Notes: generated by a model from the letters alone, not told the origin. A stretch of 64,000 nt of DNA from Maricaulis sp048270095 (GCF_048270095.1 NZ_JBLWTL010000006.1:66587-130586); one strand, 5' to 3'. Positions 36,134 through 45,587 are shown, counted from the stretch's first letter. Program-made: numbers and translations.

Positions 36134-36388
36134 TCAGGCCGGCTCGACATCATTGCCGCCCGTGAGGCTCTCGAGCGCCAGGGCAACGCGGCGTTCCAGC
36201 AGGGGTCTGTCTGACTCCATGCCCTCCCCTTCCGCGTCGGCGATTTCGGTGGCGTCGAATAGCCAACGGCGCAGGATTTCGATCTTCTGAGCGTCGCTCA
36301 GCCCGGCCTGGCTCAACACCGATTCGGGAGTATCAAAGGCCAGGGACGGATTCTCCAATGCCTTGTCATAGTCGAATGAAACGCTCAT
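36134..36388 (-). CDS. Small conserved alphaproteobacterial protein
   Basis: 84 residues, acidic, helical: FDTPESVLSQAGLSDAQKIE and ILRRWLFDATEIADAEGEG. Proteins with this D-P-x-x-VL...LS-x-x-QK-x-E-IL-x-RW pattern are common in Alphaproteobacteria, with unknown function. The ATG at 36388 has an AAGGAG six bases upstream, much better than ATGs further up. It converges with the secreted-protein gene (28-bp gap). Confidence 0.75.
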   Translation of the reverse strand: MSVSFDYDKALENPSLAFDTPESVLSQAGLSDAQKIEILRRWLFDATEIADAEGEGMESDRPLLERRVALALESLTGGNDVEPA

Positions 36389-36531
36389 TTCCGGCTCCTT
36401 CATTGCATCGCGGGCGACAGGGCCGACATGGAAACACGGCACACGCCGCACCGCAAACCCGGGGGTCAATTACGCTCACCGCCGTCATCAACACTCGCAA
36501 TCTTCACCGGTGGCTTCAGGTTGGCGCCCGA

Positions 36532-38568
36532 TCAGCCACCAAATCGAAGCCGAATGCCGCCATTGACAACAAAGCCGTCTGTGCTCTGCCATATATCCGT
36601 GGTCCACTGGCCATCCGCCGCACGCGCCGGGAGCAGGATTGGGTCCTCGTCGCTCTGACGCACATCCAGCAGATTTTCGAGATTGATGAACAGGCTCACC
36701 CTGCCGAGCACGATTTCGCCGAGCAGCCCGAGATGGAGATAGTCATCGCTTCGCGTCCGGTAGGGATTGTCATAGAGCGCTTGTTCGCCCGTGTAATAGG
36801 CTTCGAATCCCAATCGTCCCTCACCATGACGCTCCCACATCGCCACAAATCCGGCTGAGTGTTGAGGGGTCAGGGGCAATTGGCGGCGAGCCAATCCGAC
36901 CGGGTCAGCTTCGCTGGTATCCAGATAGAGATAGCTCCCGGTGAATTTGAAATCGCGCCAGAAATACCGGAGCAGAATTTCCGCCCCACGAATTTCAGTC
37001 TCGCCGTTCGCATTGACCAGCCGAACCGCATCGTCCGGCCCACCCGGTGCCGTTGCAAACGCCTGCAATTGGGTCGCGCCCTCCACGTCAGATCCGAACA
37101 GGGTCAGACCACCCTCGATTGCCCCGTTGCGGTAATTGAAATCAATCGAAGCGGTCGTCGCGGTTTCGGCCTCCAGGCCGGCGAGAGGTTCCAGCCGCGA
37201 CAGCCCGGCAGCTTCGATGGCCTCGACGAACGGCGTCGGCGCAAAGAATCCATTTCCCCACGACGCACGGATCGTCCAGTCGCCAGGCCGGTAGAGAACC
37301 GAGAGTCGCGGGCTGGTTTGCAAACCATATTCGGAGTGATCGTCGGCGCGCGCGCTCAATGACGCGGAAATCGTGTCGGTAAAGTCATGGTCGATCTGGG
37401 CGAAAATACCCGGCGCTTCATAGCGGTAGTCAAAGTCGCCAAAACTGTCGGAACGAAACCCGTCAGCCTGATATGCTAGGCCCAGCACCCAGTCCGTGCG
37501 CTCACGCATGCCAGCGAGCGACGCTTCCAGAAGCAGCGTGTCATGGCTGTCCGAGTCGACCAGCCCACCGAAGCGGTGCTCGTGATCCTGCACCATGCCG
37601 GCAGCCCGGAAATTCAGGTCCAGCGAAGCGGAAAGTGGGTGCTGGGTGACGACGCCGACATCAAAACGCGTGGTGTCCTGGTTCTGCGGAAAGGCCGTGC
37701 CGCCCGGCGTGAGAAAACCGTCGCGTGTGCCACCGGTGCGCTGCTCGGTCATGAAGCCGGCCGTCATATAGGCGGTCGATCCATCAAGGCCGTCGAAATG
37801 AAGGCGCGGGCGCACCGTGACCCGCTCATAGCCCGGCATGTCAATCCAGCCATCATCATCAAGATCGACATTGCTCTGCCGGTGAGTCCCTAGTGTCAGC
37901 GATGCAGCGAACTGATCGCTCAAGGGCGTGGATGCAAAGCTCGTAATATCCTGCCCGTCACGCGTCGTGGCGTTGAACAAAACCTCTGCATAGGGGGCTT
38001 CGGCGGGGCGACGTGAGACGAGATTGATCACGCCGCCAAGCGCGGATGCCCCGTAGAGCGACGAGGCAGATCCCTTGATGACTTCGACCTGGGCAAGGTC
38101 GGTTGGCGGAATCTGCAACAAACCGATAGAGGCCGCCTGTCCGCCATAGAGCGGAAGCCCGTCGGCCAGCAATTGCGTGTAGCGTCCATACAGGCCCTGC
38201 ATGCGGATATTCGCGGCACCCAGTGCCGGCGATGTGACCTGCACGCGCACGCCGCCGGTCTCATTGACCAGCATGGCGATATTGCCCGGGCGCATGATCG
38301 CCTTTTCCTCGATTTCCTCGCGGACGATCACTTCAACCCGCACCGGATCGTCCTCAACATTTCGGCCGGTGCGCGTGGCACGCACGACGATGACTTCGCC
38401 TTCATGCTCCGCCTCATGATCGTGAGCGTCGCCCTCATTCGGGTGGGCATGGTGTCCGGCCTCGGCCGCCGCACCCGGTTGTGGACCGGCTTCATCGGCT
38501 CGAGCGGCGACGCCACCCAGCGAGGTCGAGATCAAGGCGAGGACGGTGAGGAGGCGGGCAATCGTCAT
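36532..38568 (-). CDS. TonB-dependent outer-membrane receptor with His-rich N-terminus
   Basis: 678 residues from MTIARLL. Signal peptide (1-24), a histidine/aspartate-rich stretch at about 36-58 (GHHAHPNEGDAHDHEAEHE), then the plug domain (ETGGVRVQVTSPALG and IEVIKGSASSLYGASALGGVINLVSR signatures) and the beta barrel, ending RLRFGG with the aromatic-containing terminal strand. The His-rich patch suggests a divalent metal or metallophore ligand, as in ZnuD-type receptors, but the substrate is not proven. A good ribosome site (GGAGAG) sits before an in-frame ATG at 38706, but that would bury the signal peptide, so 38568 is chosen. The promoter region looks MerR-controlled (see operator). Confidence 0.9.
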   Translation of the reverse strand: MTIARLLTVLALISTSLGGVAARADEAGPQPGAAAEAGHHAHPNEGDAHDHEAEHEGEVIVVRATRTGRNVEDDPVRVEVIVREEIEEKAIMRPGNIAMLVNETGGVRVQVTSPALGAANIRMQGLYGRYTQLLADGLPLYGGQAASIGLLQIPPTDLAQVEVIKGSASSLYGASALGGVINLVSRRPAEAPYAEVLFNATTRDGQDITSFASTPLSDQFAASLTLGTHRQSNVDLDDDGWIDMPGYERVTVRPRLHFDGLDGSTAYMTAGFMTEQRTGGTRDGFLTPGGTAFPQNQDTTRFDVGVVTQHPLSASLDLNFRAAGMVQDHEHRFGGLVDSDSHDTLLLEASLAGMRERTDWVLGLAYQADGFRSDSFGDFDYRYEAPGIFAQIDHDFTDTISASLSARADDHSEYGLQTSPRLSVLYRPGDWTIRASWGNGFFAPTPFVEAIEAAGLSRLEPLAGLEAETATTASIDFNYRNGAIEGGLTLFGSDVEGATQLQAFATAPGGPDDAVRLVNANGETEIRGAEILLRYFWRDFKFTGSYLYLDTSEADPVGLARRQLPLTPQHSAGFVAMWERHGEGRLGFEAYYTGEQALYDNPYRTRSDDYLHLGLLGEIVLGRVSLFINLENLLDVRQSDEDPILLPARAADGQWTTDIWQSTDGFVVNGGIRLRFGG

Positions 38569-38823
38569 GGGGGCATCTACCTGTTGAACTTGGACATGGA
38601 TCGAGGTGTTGCGCGGGATGTCAGAGGGCACGGAGGGGATGGCGTGCAAGGCGGGCCGACCGATCGGGAGCCAATTCACACCCGCGCCTTTGAAGGCGCC
38701 TGCCATGAACTCTCCGGAGGACAAAGACCGCAGGCCTGCTGGCGAATTTTAGCTGATTGTTACGGCGGAGCCCGGCCATGGCATTTCTCTCCGACACGGC
38801 TTGCCACCTATCAACAGGGATGC

Positions 38824-38854
38824 CAGATACAATCTACAGCCACTATAGATGCAA
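38824..38854 (-). promoter_or_regulatory. CadR/ZntR-like operator in a 19-bp-spacer promoter for the TonB receptor
   Basis: Reading toward the receptor, a -35-like TTGCAT (38849-38854) and a -10-like TATCTG (38824-38829) are separated by 19 bp, the extended spacing typical of MerR-activated promoters. The overlapping 38832-38850 is an 8-3-8 imperfect palindrome (ATCTACAG-CCA-CTATAGAT, one mismatch); on the receptor strand its core CTATAGTGGCTGTAG is very close to the CadR/ZntR-type box CTATAGTGGCTACAG. The merR-type gene starts 15 bp away on the other strand. Regulation is inferred. Confidence 0.6.
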
Positions 38855-38865
38855 GGGGTAAAATC

Positions 38866-39294
38866 ATGCCGCGCACCTATGCCATCGGGGAACTTTCCCG
38901 GCGCACCGGCGTCAAGGTCACGACGATCCGCTATTACGAGCAAAACGGTCTGATCGCCGAGCCCGAACGCGCGGCGAGCGGCCATCGCCGCTATGATGAT
39001 ACCGCTCTGGAGAGACTGGGTTTCATCAGACAGGCGCGGCAACTCGGCTTTGATCCGACAGCCATCCGAGAACTCTTGGGTCTCGCAGCTGACCCGAACC
39101 GCCCGTGCACCGCGGTGGACATCATCGCCAAACATCATGTCGACGAGATCACAACCCGTATCCAGCATCTGTCTGCACTCAGAAACGAATTGCAGCGTGT
39201 GCTCGACAATTGCGGGAGCGGCCGGATCGGCGATTGCCATGTACTGCAATCAATCGCCGACCGGACAGGGCATAAACATGGCCCTAACGCATGA
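38866..39294 (+). CDS. MerR-family heavy-metal-type regulator
   Basis: 142 residues. N-terminal winged HTH (YAIGELSRRTGVKVTTIRYYEQNGL at 5-29), RRYDD wing, coiled coil, and a metal-type C-terminus with Cys81, Cys116 and Cys124, spaced as in MerR/ZntR/CadR-type metal sensors, plus HKHG near the end. Such proteins activate metal-resistance promoters by untwisting a long spacer. Here it is divergent from the TonB receptor, whose promoter carries a matching box. The exact metal cannot be told from the sequence. Confidence 0.9.
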   Translation: MPRTYAIGELSRRTGVKVTTIRYYEQNGLIAEPERAASGHRRYDDTALERLGFIRQARQLGFDPTAIRELLGLAADPNRPCTAVDIIAKHHVDEITTRIQHLSALRNELQRVLDNCGSGRIGDCHVLQSIADRTGHKHGPNA

Positions 39295-39510
39295 CAGCAC
39301 ACTGCCCCCCGTCAGGCTTTCAACCTGGGGCGCGTGCAGCGTGAGTAGAACGAGATCCCCGACCAGGCTACGGCACGGTCGATCAGCGCCGTCTTGTCGA
39401 CCAGCAGCGAGACAGCGCGCCGCGCCGGCTTCGCCGAACCCTCTTCCCAATGCTGCCCGCGTCCTGAGCTCCCGGCTCGATTTTCTCCGCCAGCCGGTTA
39501 GGTTACACCC

Positions 39511-41424
39511 ATGAGCCAGCCACCTCCCGATCCCGACGCATTCCGCCGCGCCCTTGCCATCACGACGCGGGCGATTGCCGGAGACAAGGAGCTCGATGTC
39601 CGCTTTGGCGGCGAGATTGCCGGGCTCAATGGCGGGCGCATGGTCCTGCCCAATCCGGGGGCCCAGCCAACCACCAAGGCCGCCGCCGCCGTGCGGGGCC
39701 GCGCCGACGCACTGGCGCTGCGAATTGCCCATCACAATGAGGCGGCCCACGCTCGTGCGCTGCCGCCGGGCGCGACGGCGCGGGCGATCTTCCACGCCGC
39801 TGAACAAGCCCGGGTCGAGGGGCTGGGTGCGCGCGAAATGCGTGGCATGGCGGCCAATCTTGATGCGGCGCTGATTGATCGCTGCCGCCAAAAGGGCTGG
39901 CAGAACGTCACCGAACGCGAAATGGCGCCGATGGAAGAGGCGCTGGCCATGCTGGTGCGCGAACGTATTGGCGGACATCCGGTGCCCGCCGAGGCCGCGG
40001 GTCTGATGACGCTGTGGCGGGACCAGCTTGAAGACAAGGCCGGCACCTCGCTCGACGCCCTTTCCAACAATGCCGAAGACCAGACCGCCTTTGCCGACAT
40101 GCTGCGCTCGGTGATCAAGGATCTCGATCTGTCTGACGAGCTCGGCGGTGATCCCGAAGAGAGCGAGAATCCGGAAGACGAGGATGAAGGCGTCGAGCGC
40201 GAACAGAGAACCGGCGAGGACGAGGATGAAGACGGCCAGTCCGACGATAACCAGGACACACCCGATGCCGCTGGTGAAGCCGGCGATGATGACGAGAATA
40301 ATGCCGACAGCGATGACGCCGACACCCGCGTCGACTCGATGGATGATGAAGGCGCAGCGCAAAAGGCGATGCGCCCCAACTGGCGGCCCGGCGATGACGG
40401 CGACGCCAAGGCCTACAAGGTTTTCACCCGCGAATTCGACGAAGTGATCCAGGCTGCCGATCTGTGTGATACCGAGGAGCTGGCCCGGCTGCGCAAGTAT
40501 CTCGACGGTACGCTGAAGGGTCTCGACCAGGTCGTGGGGCGCCTCGCCAACCGGCTGCAACGCCGCCTGATGGCCAAGCAGGAGCGGGCGTGGAAATTTG
40601 ACCTCGAGGAAGGCGTGCTCGACGGCGCACGGCTGGCCCGGGTGATTGCCGATCCAACCCTGCCGCTCTCCTACAAGGCGGAGAGCGAAACCAAATTTCG
40701 CGACACCATCGTTACCCTGTTGATCGATAATTCCGGCTCCATGCGCGGCCGCCCGATCATGGTTGCCGCCGCCTGCGCCGATATCCTGGCGCGCACGCTG
40801 GAGCGCTGCGGCGTCAAGACCGAAGTGCTCGGCTTCACGACCAAGGCCTGGAAGGGCGGCAAGTCGAAGGAGAAATGGCTCGCCGAAGGCAAGCTGCCGC
40901 AGCCGGGCCGCCTCAATGATCTGCGCCATATCATCTACAAGGCCGCCGACACGCCCTGGCGCCGCGCCCGGATCAATCTGGGCCTGATGATGCGCGAAGG
41001 CCTGCTCAAGGAAAACATTGATGGCGAAGCCTTGCTCTGGGCCTGGAAACGCCTCGCTGCCCGGCCCGAACAACGGCGTATCCTGATGGTGATCAGCGAT
41101 GGCGCACCGGTTGATGACGGCACGCAATCGGCCAATACAGCCGGCTATCTCGAACGCCATCTGCGCGAGACCATCGCCCTGATCGAAACCCGCTCGGATG
41201 TGCAACTTCTCGCCATCGGCATCGGCCATGATGTGACGCGCTGGTACCGCCAGGCGGTAACGATCAATGATGTCGACCAGCTCGGCGGTGCGATGACCGA
41301 TCAACTCGCCAGCCTGTTCGATGAAGACATGCCCGTAAGCTCCGGTTATACCAGTACTCGTCCGGCCTCGCCGACATCAACATTGAAGCGCGCCGACACC
41401 GCCGATATGGGGGCGAGGCGCTAA
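39511..41424 (+). CDS. cobT: Cobaltochelatase subunit CobT
   Basis: 637 residues. N-terminal CobT domain, a very acidic Asp/Glu-rich linker at about 208-285 and a C-terminal VWA/MIDAS domain (LLIDNSGSMRG at about 402-412). CobT is the ring partner of CobS. Its length and features are normal for the family. The ATG at 39511 follows a 217-bp non-coding stretch after the merR-type gene; nothing else is recognisable there. Confidence 0.96.
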   Translation: MSQPPPDPDAFRRALAITTRAIAGDKELDVRFGGEIAGLNGGRMVLPNPGAQPTTKAAAAVRGRADALALRIAHHNEAAHARALPPGATARAIFHAAEQARVEGLGAREMRGMAANLDAALIDRCRQKGWQNVTEREMAPMEEALAMLVRERIGGHPVPAEAAGLMTLWRDQLEDKAGTSLDALSNNAEDQTAFADMLRSVIKDLDLSDELGGDPEESENPEDEDEGVEREQRTGEDEDEDGQSDDNQDTPDAAGEAGDDDENNADSDDADTRVDSMDDEGAAQKAMRPNWRPGDDGDAKAYKVFTREFDEVIQAADLCDTEELARLRKYLDGTLKGLDQVVGRLANRLQRRLMAKQERAWKFDLEEGVLDGARLARVIADPTLPLSYKAESETKFRDTIVTLLIDNSGSMRGRPIMVAAACADILARTLERCGVKTEVLGFTTKAWKGGKSKEKWLAEGKLPQPGRLNDLRHIIYKAADTPWRRARINLGLMMREGLLKENIDGEALLWAWKRLAARPEQRRILMVISDGAPVDDGTQSANTAGYLERHLRETIALIETRSDVQLLAIGIGHDVTRWYRQAVTINDVDQLGGAMTDQLASLFDEDMPVSSGYTSTRPASPTSTLKRADTADMGARR

Positions 41425-41437
41425 CGGGGGGATCCTG

Positions 41438-42409
41438 ATGACACGCTACACCCTGCTGCTCGCTGTGCTTCTCACCGCGTCCTGTTCGCAGCCTGGCCCT
41501 GTCGCCGGCGGTCCGACGACACAGGCCGTCGCCCTTTTCCCCGATTCGCCGGAAACCCTGCAACTGGGCGCTTTGCAGTGGCGCGGCGGAATCAATATTT
41601 CCGATGATGATGCGCGTTTTGGCGGCCTGTCTGCGCTGGAGACCTCCGCCGGCGGCGCGCGGCTTCTGGCCGTCTCAGACAGCGCCTGGTGGGTGACGAC
41701 AGACCTCATCTGGTCCGAAGCGGGCGAATTGAGCGGCGTGGACAATCTCGTCATTGCCCCCCTGCTGGGCCGGGAGGGAAATCATCTTGAAGGCGAAGCC
41801 GGCGATAGCGAGGGCATCGCCGCCCTCGGTGATGGCCATTATGCCGTCAGTTTCGAACGCCAGGCCCGCATCTGGAGCTATGATCTGGGCGAGAACTGGG
41901 AGCGGATTGACCGGGCGCGACCGAGTCTGCGGGACTTACCGCCAACCGAGCTTCCCATCACCCATAATGGCGGTATGGAAGCGCTGACCCTGCTCGACGA
42001 TGGCAGCCTGCTGGTCGGCATTGAATGGCCCTTCTCCGCCGACACCGCCTATGACATCTGGCGCCAGACGGGTGAGCAATGGGCATTGTCGAGCTTGGCC
42101 GCCGTCACCGAGTATGGTTTGACCGGCATGACGATGATTGATGGCCAGGTTTACGCGCTCCAGCGCTACTGGACCCCGGCGGTCGGTTCACAGCTGCGCA
42201 TCGTCCGTTTCGACCAGGGCGCGCTGGATTCAGATGAGACCATAGAGCCGGAATTGCTGGCCGAATTCGGCGCCGCCAATTCCGTCGATAATTTTGAGGG
42301 CATTACTGCCTTCCATCGCGATGGTGAAACCATCCTGCTGATCGTCTCGGACGATAATTACAATCCGCAGCAACGCACCCTGCTCATGGCCTTTGCCGTT
42401 ACTGGCTAG
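41438..42409 (+). CDS. Esterase-like-activity-of-phytase lipoprotein
   Basis: 323 residues with lipobox LLTASC. The beta-propeller-like segments FGGLSALE, EGIAALGDG, ITHNGGMEALTLL and the terminal DNFEGI plus ILIVSDDNYNPQQRTLLMAF are the signature of the PF13449 'esterase-like activity of phytase' family. 13 bp after cobT. Its TAG overlaps the converging amidohydrolase stop by two bases. Substrate unknown. Confidence 0.85.
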   Translation: MTRYTLLLAVLLTASCSQPGPVAGGPTTQAVALFPDSPETLQLGALQWRGGINISDDDARFGGLSALETSAGGARLLAVSDSAWWVTTDLIWSEAGELSGVDNLVIAPLLGREGNHLEGEAGDSEGIAALGDGHYAVSFERQARIWSYDLGENWERIDRARPSLRDLPPTELPITHNGGMEALTLLDDGSLLVGIEWPFSADTAYDIWRQTGEQWALSSLAAVTEYGLTGMTMIDGQVYALQRYWTPAVGSQLRIVRFDQGALDSDETIEPELLAEFGAANSVDNFEGITAFHRDGETILLIVSDDNYNPQQRTLLMAFAVTG

Positions 42410-44169
42410 CCCTCATCGCTTTGATGGAAAGCGTCGGGCGCTTCGAAGACCACTTCGCCGTCGACGACCGTCATCCAGGGCTGGACCGTCAGGATTTCGG
42501 CCTCGGGGATCGTCATGATATCGGCCGAGAAAATGGTCAGGTCGGCGATCATGCCCTGCTCGATCATTCCCAGCTCATCCTCACGGAATGAGGCATGGGC
42601 CGGCCAGGCCGTGAACAGTTTGAGCGCGTCCTGGCGCGACAGGGCCTCTTCGCCATGCCAGTCATCACCCTGGAAGCCGTCGAGGCTGGCCCGGGCGGTC
42701 GCGGCGTAAAACTCAATCCGTGGATCACCGCGCTCGACCGGCGCATCACTGCCGCCAATGAGACGGGCGCCGGCGTCGAGCAGGCTCTGCCAGGCATAGG
42801 CCCCGGCCAGGCGGTCTTCACCCAGGCGGGCGGGCGCGAAATAGAGATCGCCGATCGCATGCGAGGGCTGCATCGAGGCAATCACGCCCAGTTCGGCAAA
42901 CCGCGGAATATCATCCGGATCGACGATCTGGCTGTGCTCATCGCGCCAGCGATGCTCCGGCAAGGCGCGCTCATCGGCGGGCACAGCAACAAGCGCCTCC
43001 TCGACCCAGTCAAGCAGGACGCGATTTCCGCGATCACCGATCGCATGCACATTGATCTGCACGCCCGAGCGCAGCGCCTCGGCCATGACGCCCAGCATCT
43101 CATCACCCTCGGGGAAGAGCAGGCCGGAGCTTTCGGGCCGGTCCGAATAGGGTTCCAGCAGCGCGGCCCCACGTGAGCCCAGCGCGCCGTCCATATACAT
43201 TTTCACGGCACGGGTAATGACAAGGCCATCCGCCGCAATGCGCGGTGTCTCCACGGCGAGGCGGGAATAGCCGTCCGGATTGATCGAGATGTAATCGCGG
43301 ATCGGCAGACGGCCGGCTTCCGCGAGCGCCTCGATCATCGCCACATCCTCATAGGGCACCGACATGTCATGCGCGCCGGTCCAACCCAGGCTGGCCATCA
43401 CTTGCGCGCCCTGGGCATAGGTGTCGGCCCGCACGCTGCCGCTTGGCTGTTCGACCAGGGCGCCAACGGCGTACTGGGCGGCGTCAATCAGCATGCCATC
43501 GGGCTCACCGTCGGCCTCGCGCAGGATCTCGCCGCCATCAGGCGCGACGCTGTCAGCACCGATACCGGCCTGTTGCAGGGCCAGGGAATTGGCGACCGAG
43601 GCATGGCCGTCGGCACGGGTCAGGATGACGGCATGGTCCGGCGCCACGGCGTCGAGATCATGGCGATTTGGAAAACGCCCCTCGGGCCAATGCGTTTCGA
43701 TCCAGCCACGGCCAAAAAGCACGCTGCCCGCGTCAAGTTCCGCGACCGCTTCGGCGATTCGCGTCTGCAGACCGGCAATTGAGGTGACATCATCAAGGTT
43801 CAGGGTGCGCTCGCGGGCCCCGACACCCATCACATGAACATGGCTGTCGGTGAAGCCGGGATACATCGCGCCGCCATTGAGATCGATCACACGCGTGTCC
43901 GCACCGACCCAGATGCCGGCACCGGCCTGGGGCCCGGCAAACACAATGCGTCCAGCCTGGACGGCGACGGCCTGCACAATCGGCTGATTGTCATTGGCGG
44001 TGTGGATAGTGCCGCCCCAGAACACCAGATCGGCCGCGGGCATGGCGCCATCAACGGCACTGTCGCGCGGCGCCGCTTCAGGGGCCGGCGCAGCCGTCTC
44101 GCCCGACGGGCCGCCGCAGGCCGCCAGCGCCCAAAGGCAAAATGGCATCAGAAAATTCATCGCGCGCAT
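42406..44169 (-). CDS. YtcJ-like amidohydrolase lipoprotein
   Basis: 587 residues with a lipobox (ALAACGG). Amidohydrolase superfamily, YtcJ/'exoenzyme regulatory protein AepA' branch: GFTDSHVHVMG metal-binding HxH, HAIGDRG, and GGSDAPVERGDP with the catalytic Asp. Family members are metal-dependent hydrolases of uncertain substrate, some formamide-like. ATG at 44169 follows GGGGAGG. The terminator of rpmB lies just upstream of it. Confidence 0.88.
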   Translation of the reverse strand: MRAMNFLMPFCLWALAACGGPSGETAAPAPEAAPRDSAVDGAMPAADLVFWGGTIHTANDNQPIVQAVAVQAGRIVFAGPQAGAGIWVGADTRVIDLNGGAMYPGFTDSHVHVMGVGARERTLNLDDVTSIAGLQTRIAEAVAELDAGSVLFGRGWIETHWPEGRFPNRHDLDAVAPDHAVILTRADGHASVANSLALQQAGIGADSVAPDGGEILREADGEPDGMLIDAAQYAVGALVEQPSGSVRADTYAQGAQVMASLGWTGAHDMSVPYEDVAMIEALAEAGRLPIRDYISINPDGYSRLAVETPRIAADGLVITRAVKMYMDGALGSRGAALLEPYSDRPESSGLLFPEGDEMLGVMAEALRSGVQINVHAIGDRGNRVLLDWVEEALVAVPADERALPEHRWRDEHSQIVDPDDIPRFAELGVIASMQPSHAIGDLYFAPARLGEDRLAGAYAWQSLLDAGARLIGGSDAPVERGDPRIEFYAATARASLDGFQGDDWHGEEALSRQDALKLFTAWPAHASFREDELGMIEQGMIADLTIFSADIMTIPEAEILTVQPWMTVVDGEVVFEAPDAFHQSDEG

Positions 44170-44221
44170 GGCAGCCTCCCCGGATCAAGAGGGCCAAACT
44201 AGCCTTGCTGCACGCATACGA

Positions 44222-44249
44222 CAACGCCCGCTGCAAGCAGCGGGCGTTG
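44222..44249 (-). terminator. Probable hairpin terminator after rpmB
   Basis: A perfect inverted repeat CAACGCCCGCTGC / GCAGCGGGCGTTG with a tiny loop, placed 24 bp after the rpmB stop. No long U tract follows on the rpmB strand, so it could be an inefficient or Rho-aided terminator, or act on both strands. Confidence 0.55.
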
Positions 44250-44272
44250 GCAGAATAATGAAGGAAGCCGGA

Positions 44273-44578
44273 TCAGGCTGCAGCAGTCGCCTCGGGGGCG
44301 GCCGAAGCCTTTTTCAGTGCGCGTTTGATCTTCAGGGCCTTGTCCGACAATTTCTCGTCGCGAGCCTTGAGGAGGAAGGCATCAAGCCCGCCAACATGAT
44401 CAACGCTGCGCAGGGCCTTGGCGGCAATGCGGAGCTTGAAATTGCGGCCCAGCTTCTCGGAAGCCAGGGTCACATCGCACAAATTCGGCAGAAAGCGACG
44501 GCGGGATCTGTTCATGGCATGGGAAACATTATTCCCCGACATTACACCCGTACCGGTCAGTTCGCAGCGACGCGCCAT
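44273..44578 (-). CDS. rpmB: 50S ribosomal protein L28
   Basis: 101 residues starting MARRCELTGTGVMSGNNVSHAMNR-type and the RRFLPNL, AAKALRSVDHVGGLDAFL segments; the alphaproteobacterial L28 length with the Ala/Lys-rich tail. Essential large-subunit protein. Monocistronic, with a hairpin downstream; divergent from the DUF3108 gene (187 bp). Confidence 0.97.
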   Translation of the reverse strand: MARRCELTGTGVMSGNNVSHAMNRSRRRFLPNLCDVTLASEKLGRNFKLRIAAKALRSVDHVGGLDAFLLKARDEKLSDKALKIKRALKKASAAPEATAAA

Positions 44579-44765
44579 AGTCGCACCTTTCCAAATTAAA
44601 AAACTTTCGCTCGGGTCTTGCGACCAGAGTGGGAGCGGGCGAGATAGAGGAGGCGGCCCGCCTCGTCAAGCTTGCGGCGTTCATCTTGCAGTGGGTTTGG
44701 GTATATTATTGCAGTATGAAGGCGTCAATTGAGGTCGCCGGGGTCTGGTAAAAGGAGTGCAGGGC

Positions 44766-45587
44766 GTGAAACAAGTGTGGTTAGCAGGCGCGGCAGCGCT
44801 GGGCCTGGTCGTTTCCGGCAGTGCCGGTCTCGCCGATGAAGCCGCCGACGCCGGGGCCTTGCCCCGGGCTGCCGGCACGCATGGCGTCACGGTGCAGTAT
44901 TCCGGTTCGGTGCTGATATTCCAGGTCGCCGATATCAGCATCAGCACCGAATATGCCGACGATACCTACCAGGCTGCCGCGCGCTTCACTGCCGCCGGCC
45001 TGGCCGCACTGTTCACCGATGCCGATATCGAGGCCGGCGTCAGCGGTTATCGCGACGGCACACAATTACAGCCCTATCGCTACAGCCATCTCAATCACGC
45101 CAGCTCCAAGAACCGGATCGTCGGAATCGACTTCCCCGACGGCATCGCCATGCCCGACGTCAATCCACCCTTCGGCAATATGGGCGAACCAGCCGCGAGC
45201 GACGAGGATCGCGCCGGCGCCCGCGACCCGATCTCGACCCTGCTCGCCATGGGGCTCGGCGCGGTTTCGTCCGGCAGCTCGCACTGCGATGGCCGCCTGC
45301 CCGTCTTCGATGGCCGCGCCCGCTATAATCTTCGCTTCGAGGATGGTGGCCGCAAGGATATCCGCACCCGGGCCTGGAGCGGCGAAGCGCTGATCTGCCG
45401 CGCCTATTACGAGCCCATCTCCGGCTATGAGGCCGATGAATTCCCGACCGCCGAGGATATTGCCGAACCGATCGACTTCTGGCTTGCCCCGATCAATGGC
45501 GGCGAATTCTATGTCCCGGTGAAGATCCGCACCAATGCCGGCTTTGGCGGGGTGACCGTATCGGCCCGCTCGATCGAGACCTATTGA
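44766..45587 (+). CDS. DUF3108-domain periplasmic protein
   Basis: 273 residues with a signal peptide (GLADEA cleavage region). SSHCDGRLPVFDGRARYNLRFEDGGR and CRAYYEPISGYEADE match the DUF3108 family, of unknown function. Start uses a GTG at 44766 placed ~9 bases after AAAGGAG; a GTG at 44757 overlaps that site and is less likely. Precedes the helicase gene by 84 bp. Confidence 0.82.
   Translation: MKQVWLAGAAALGLVVSGSAGLADEAADAGALPRAAGTHGVTVQYSGSVLIFQVADISISTEYADDTYQAAARFTAAGLAALFTDADIEAGVSGYRDGTQLQPYRYSHLNHASSKNRIVGIDFPDGIAMPDVNPPFGNMGEPAASDEDRAGARDPISTLLAMGLGAVSSGSSHCDGRLPVFDGRARYNLRFEDGGRKDIRTRAWSGEALICRAYYEPISGYEADEFPTAEDIAEPIDFWLAPINGGEFYVPVKIRTNAGFGGVTVSARSIETY

Noticed and set aside
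39250..41304. A 684-residue open frame on the minus strand across cobT
   Set aside because: It is antisense to cobT, which has clear AAA-partner and MIDAS motifs; the frame is open only because of G+C-rich codon bias.
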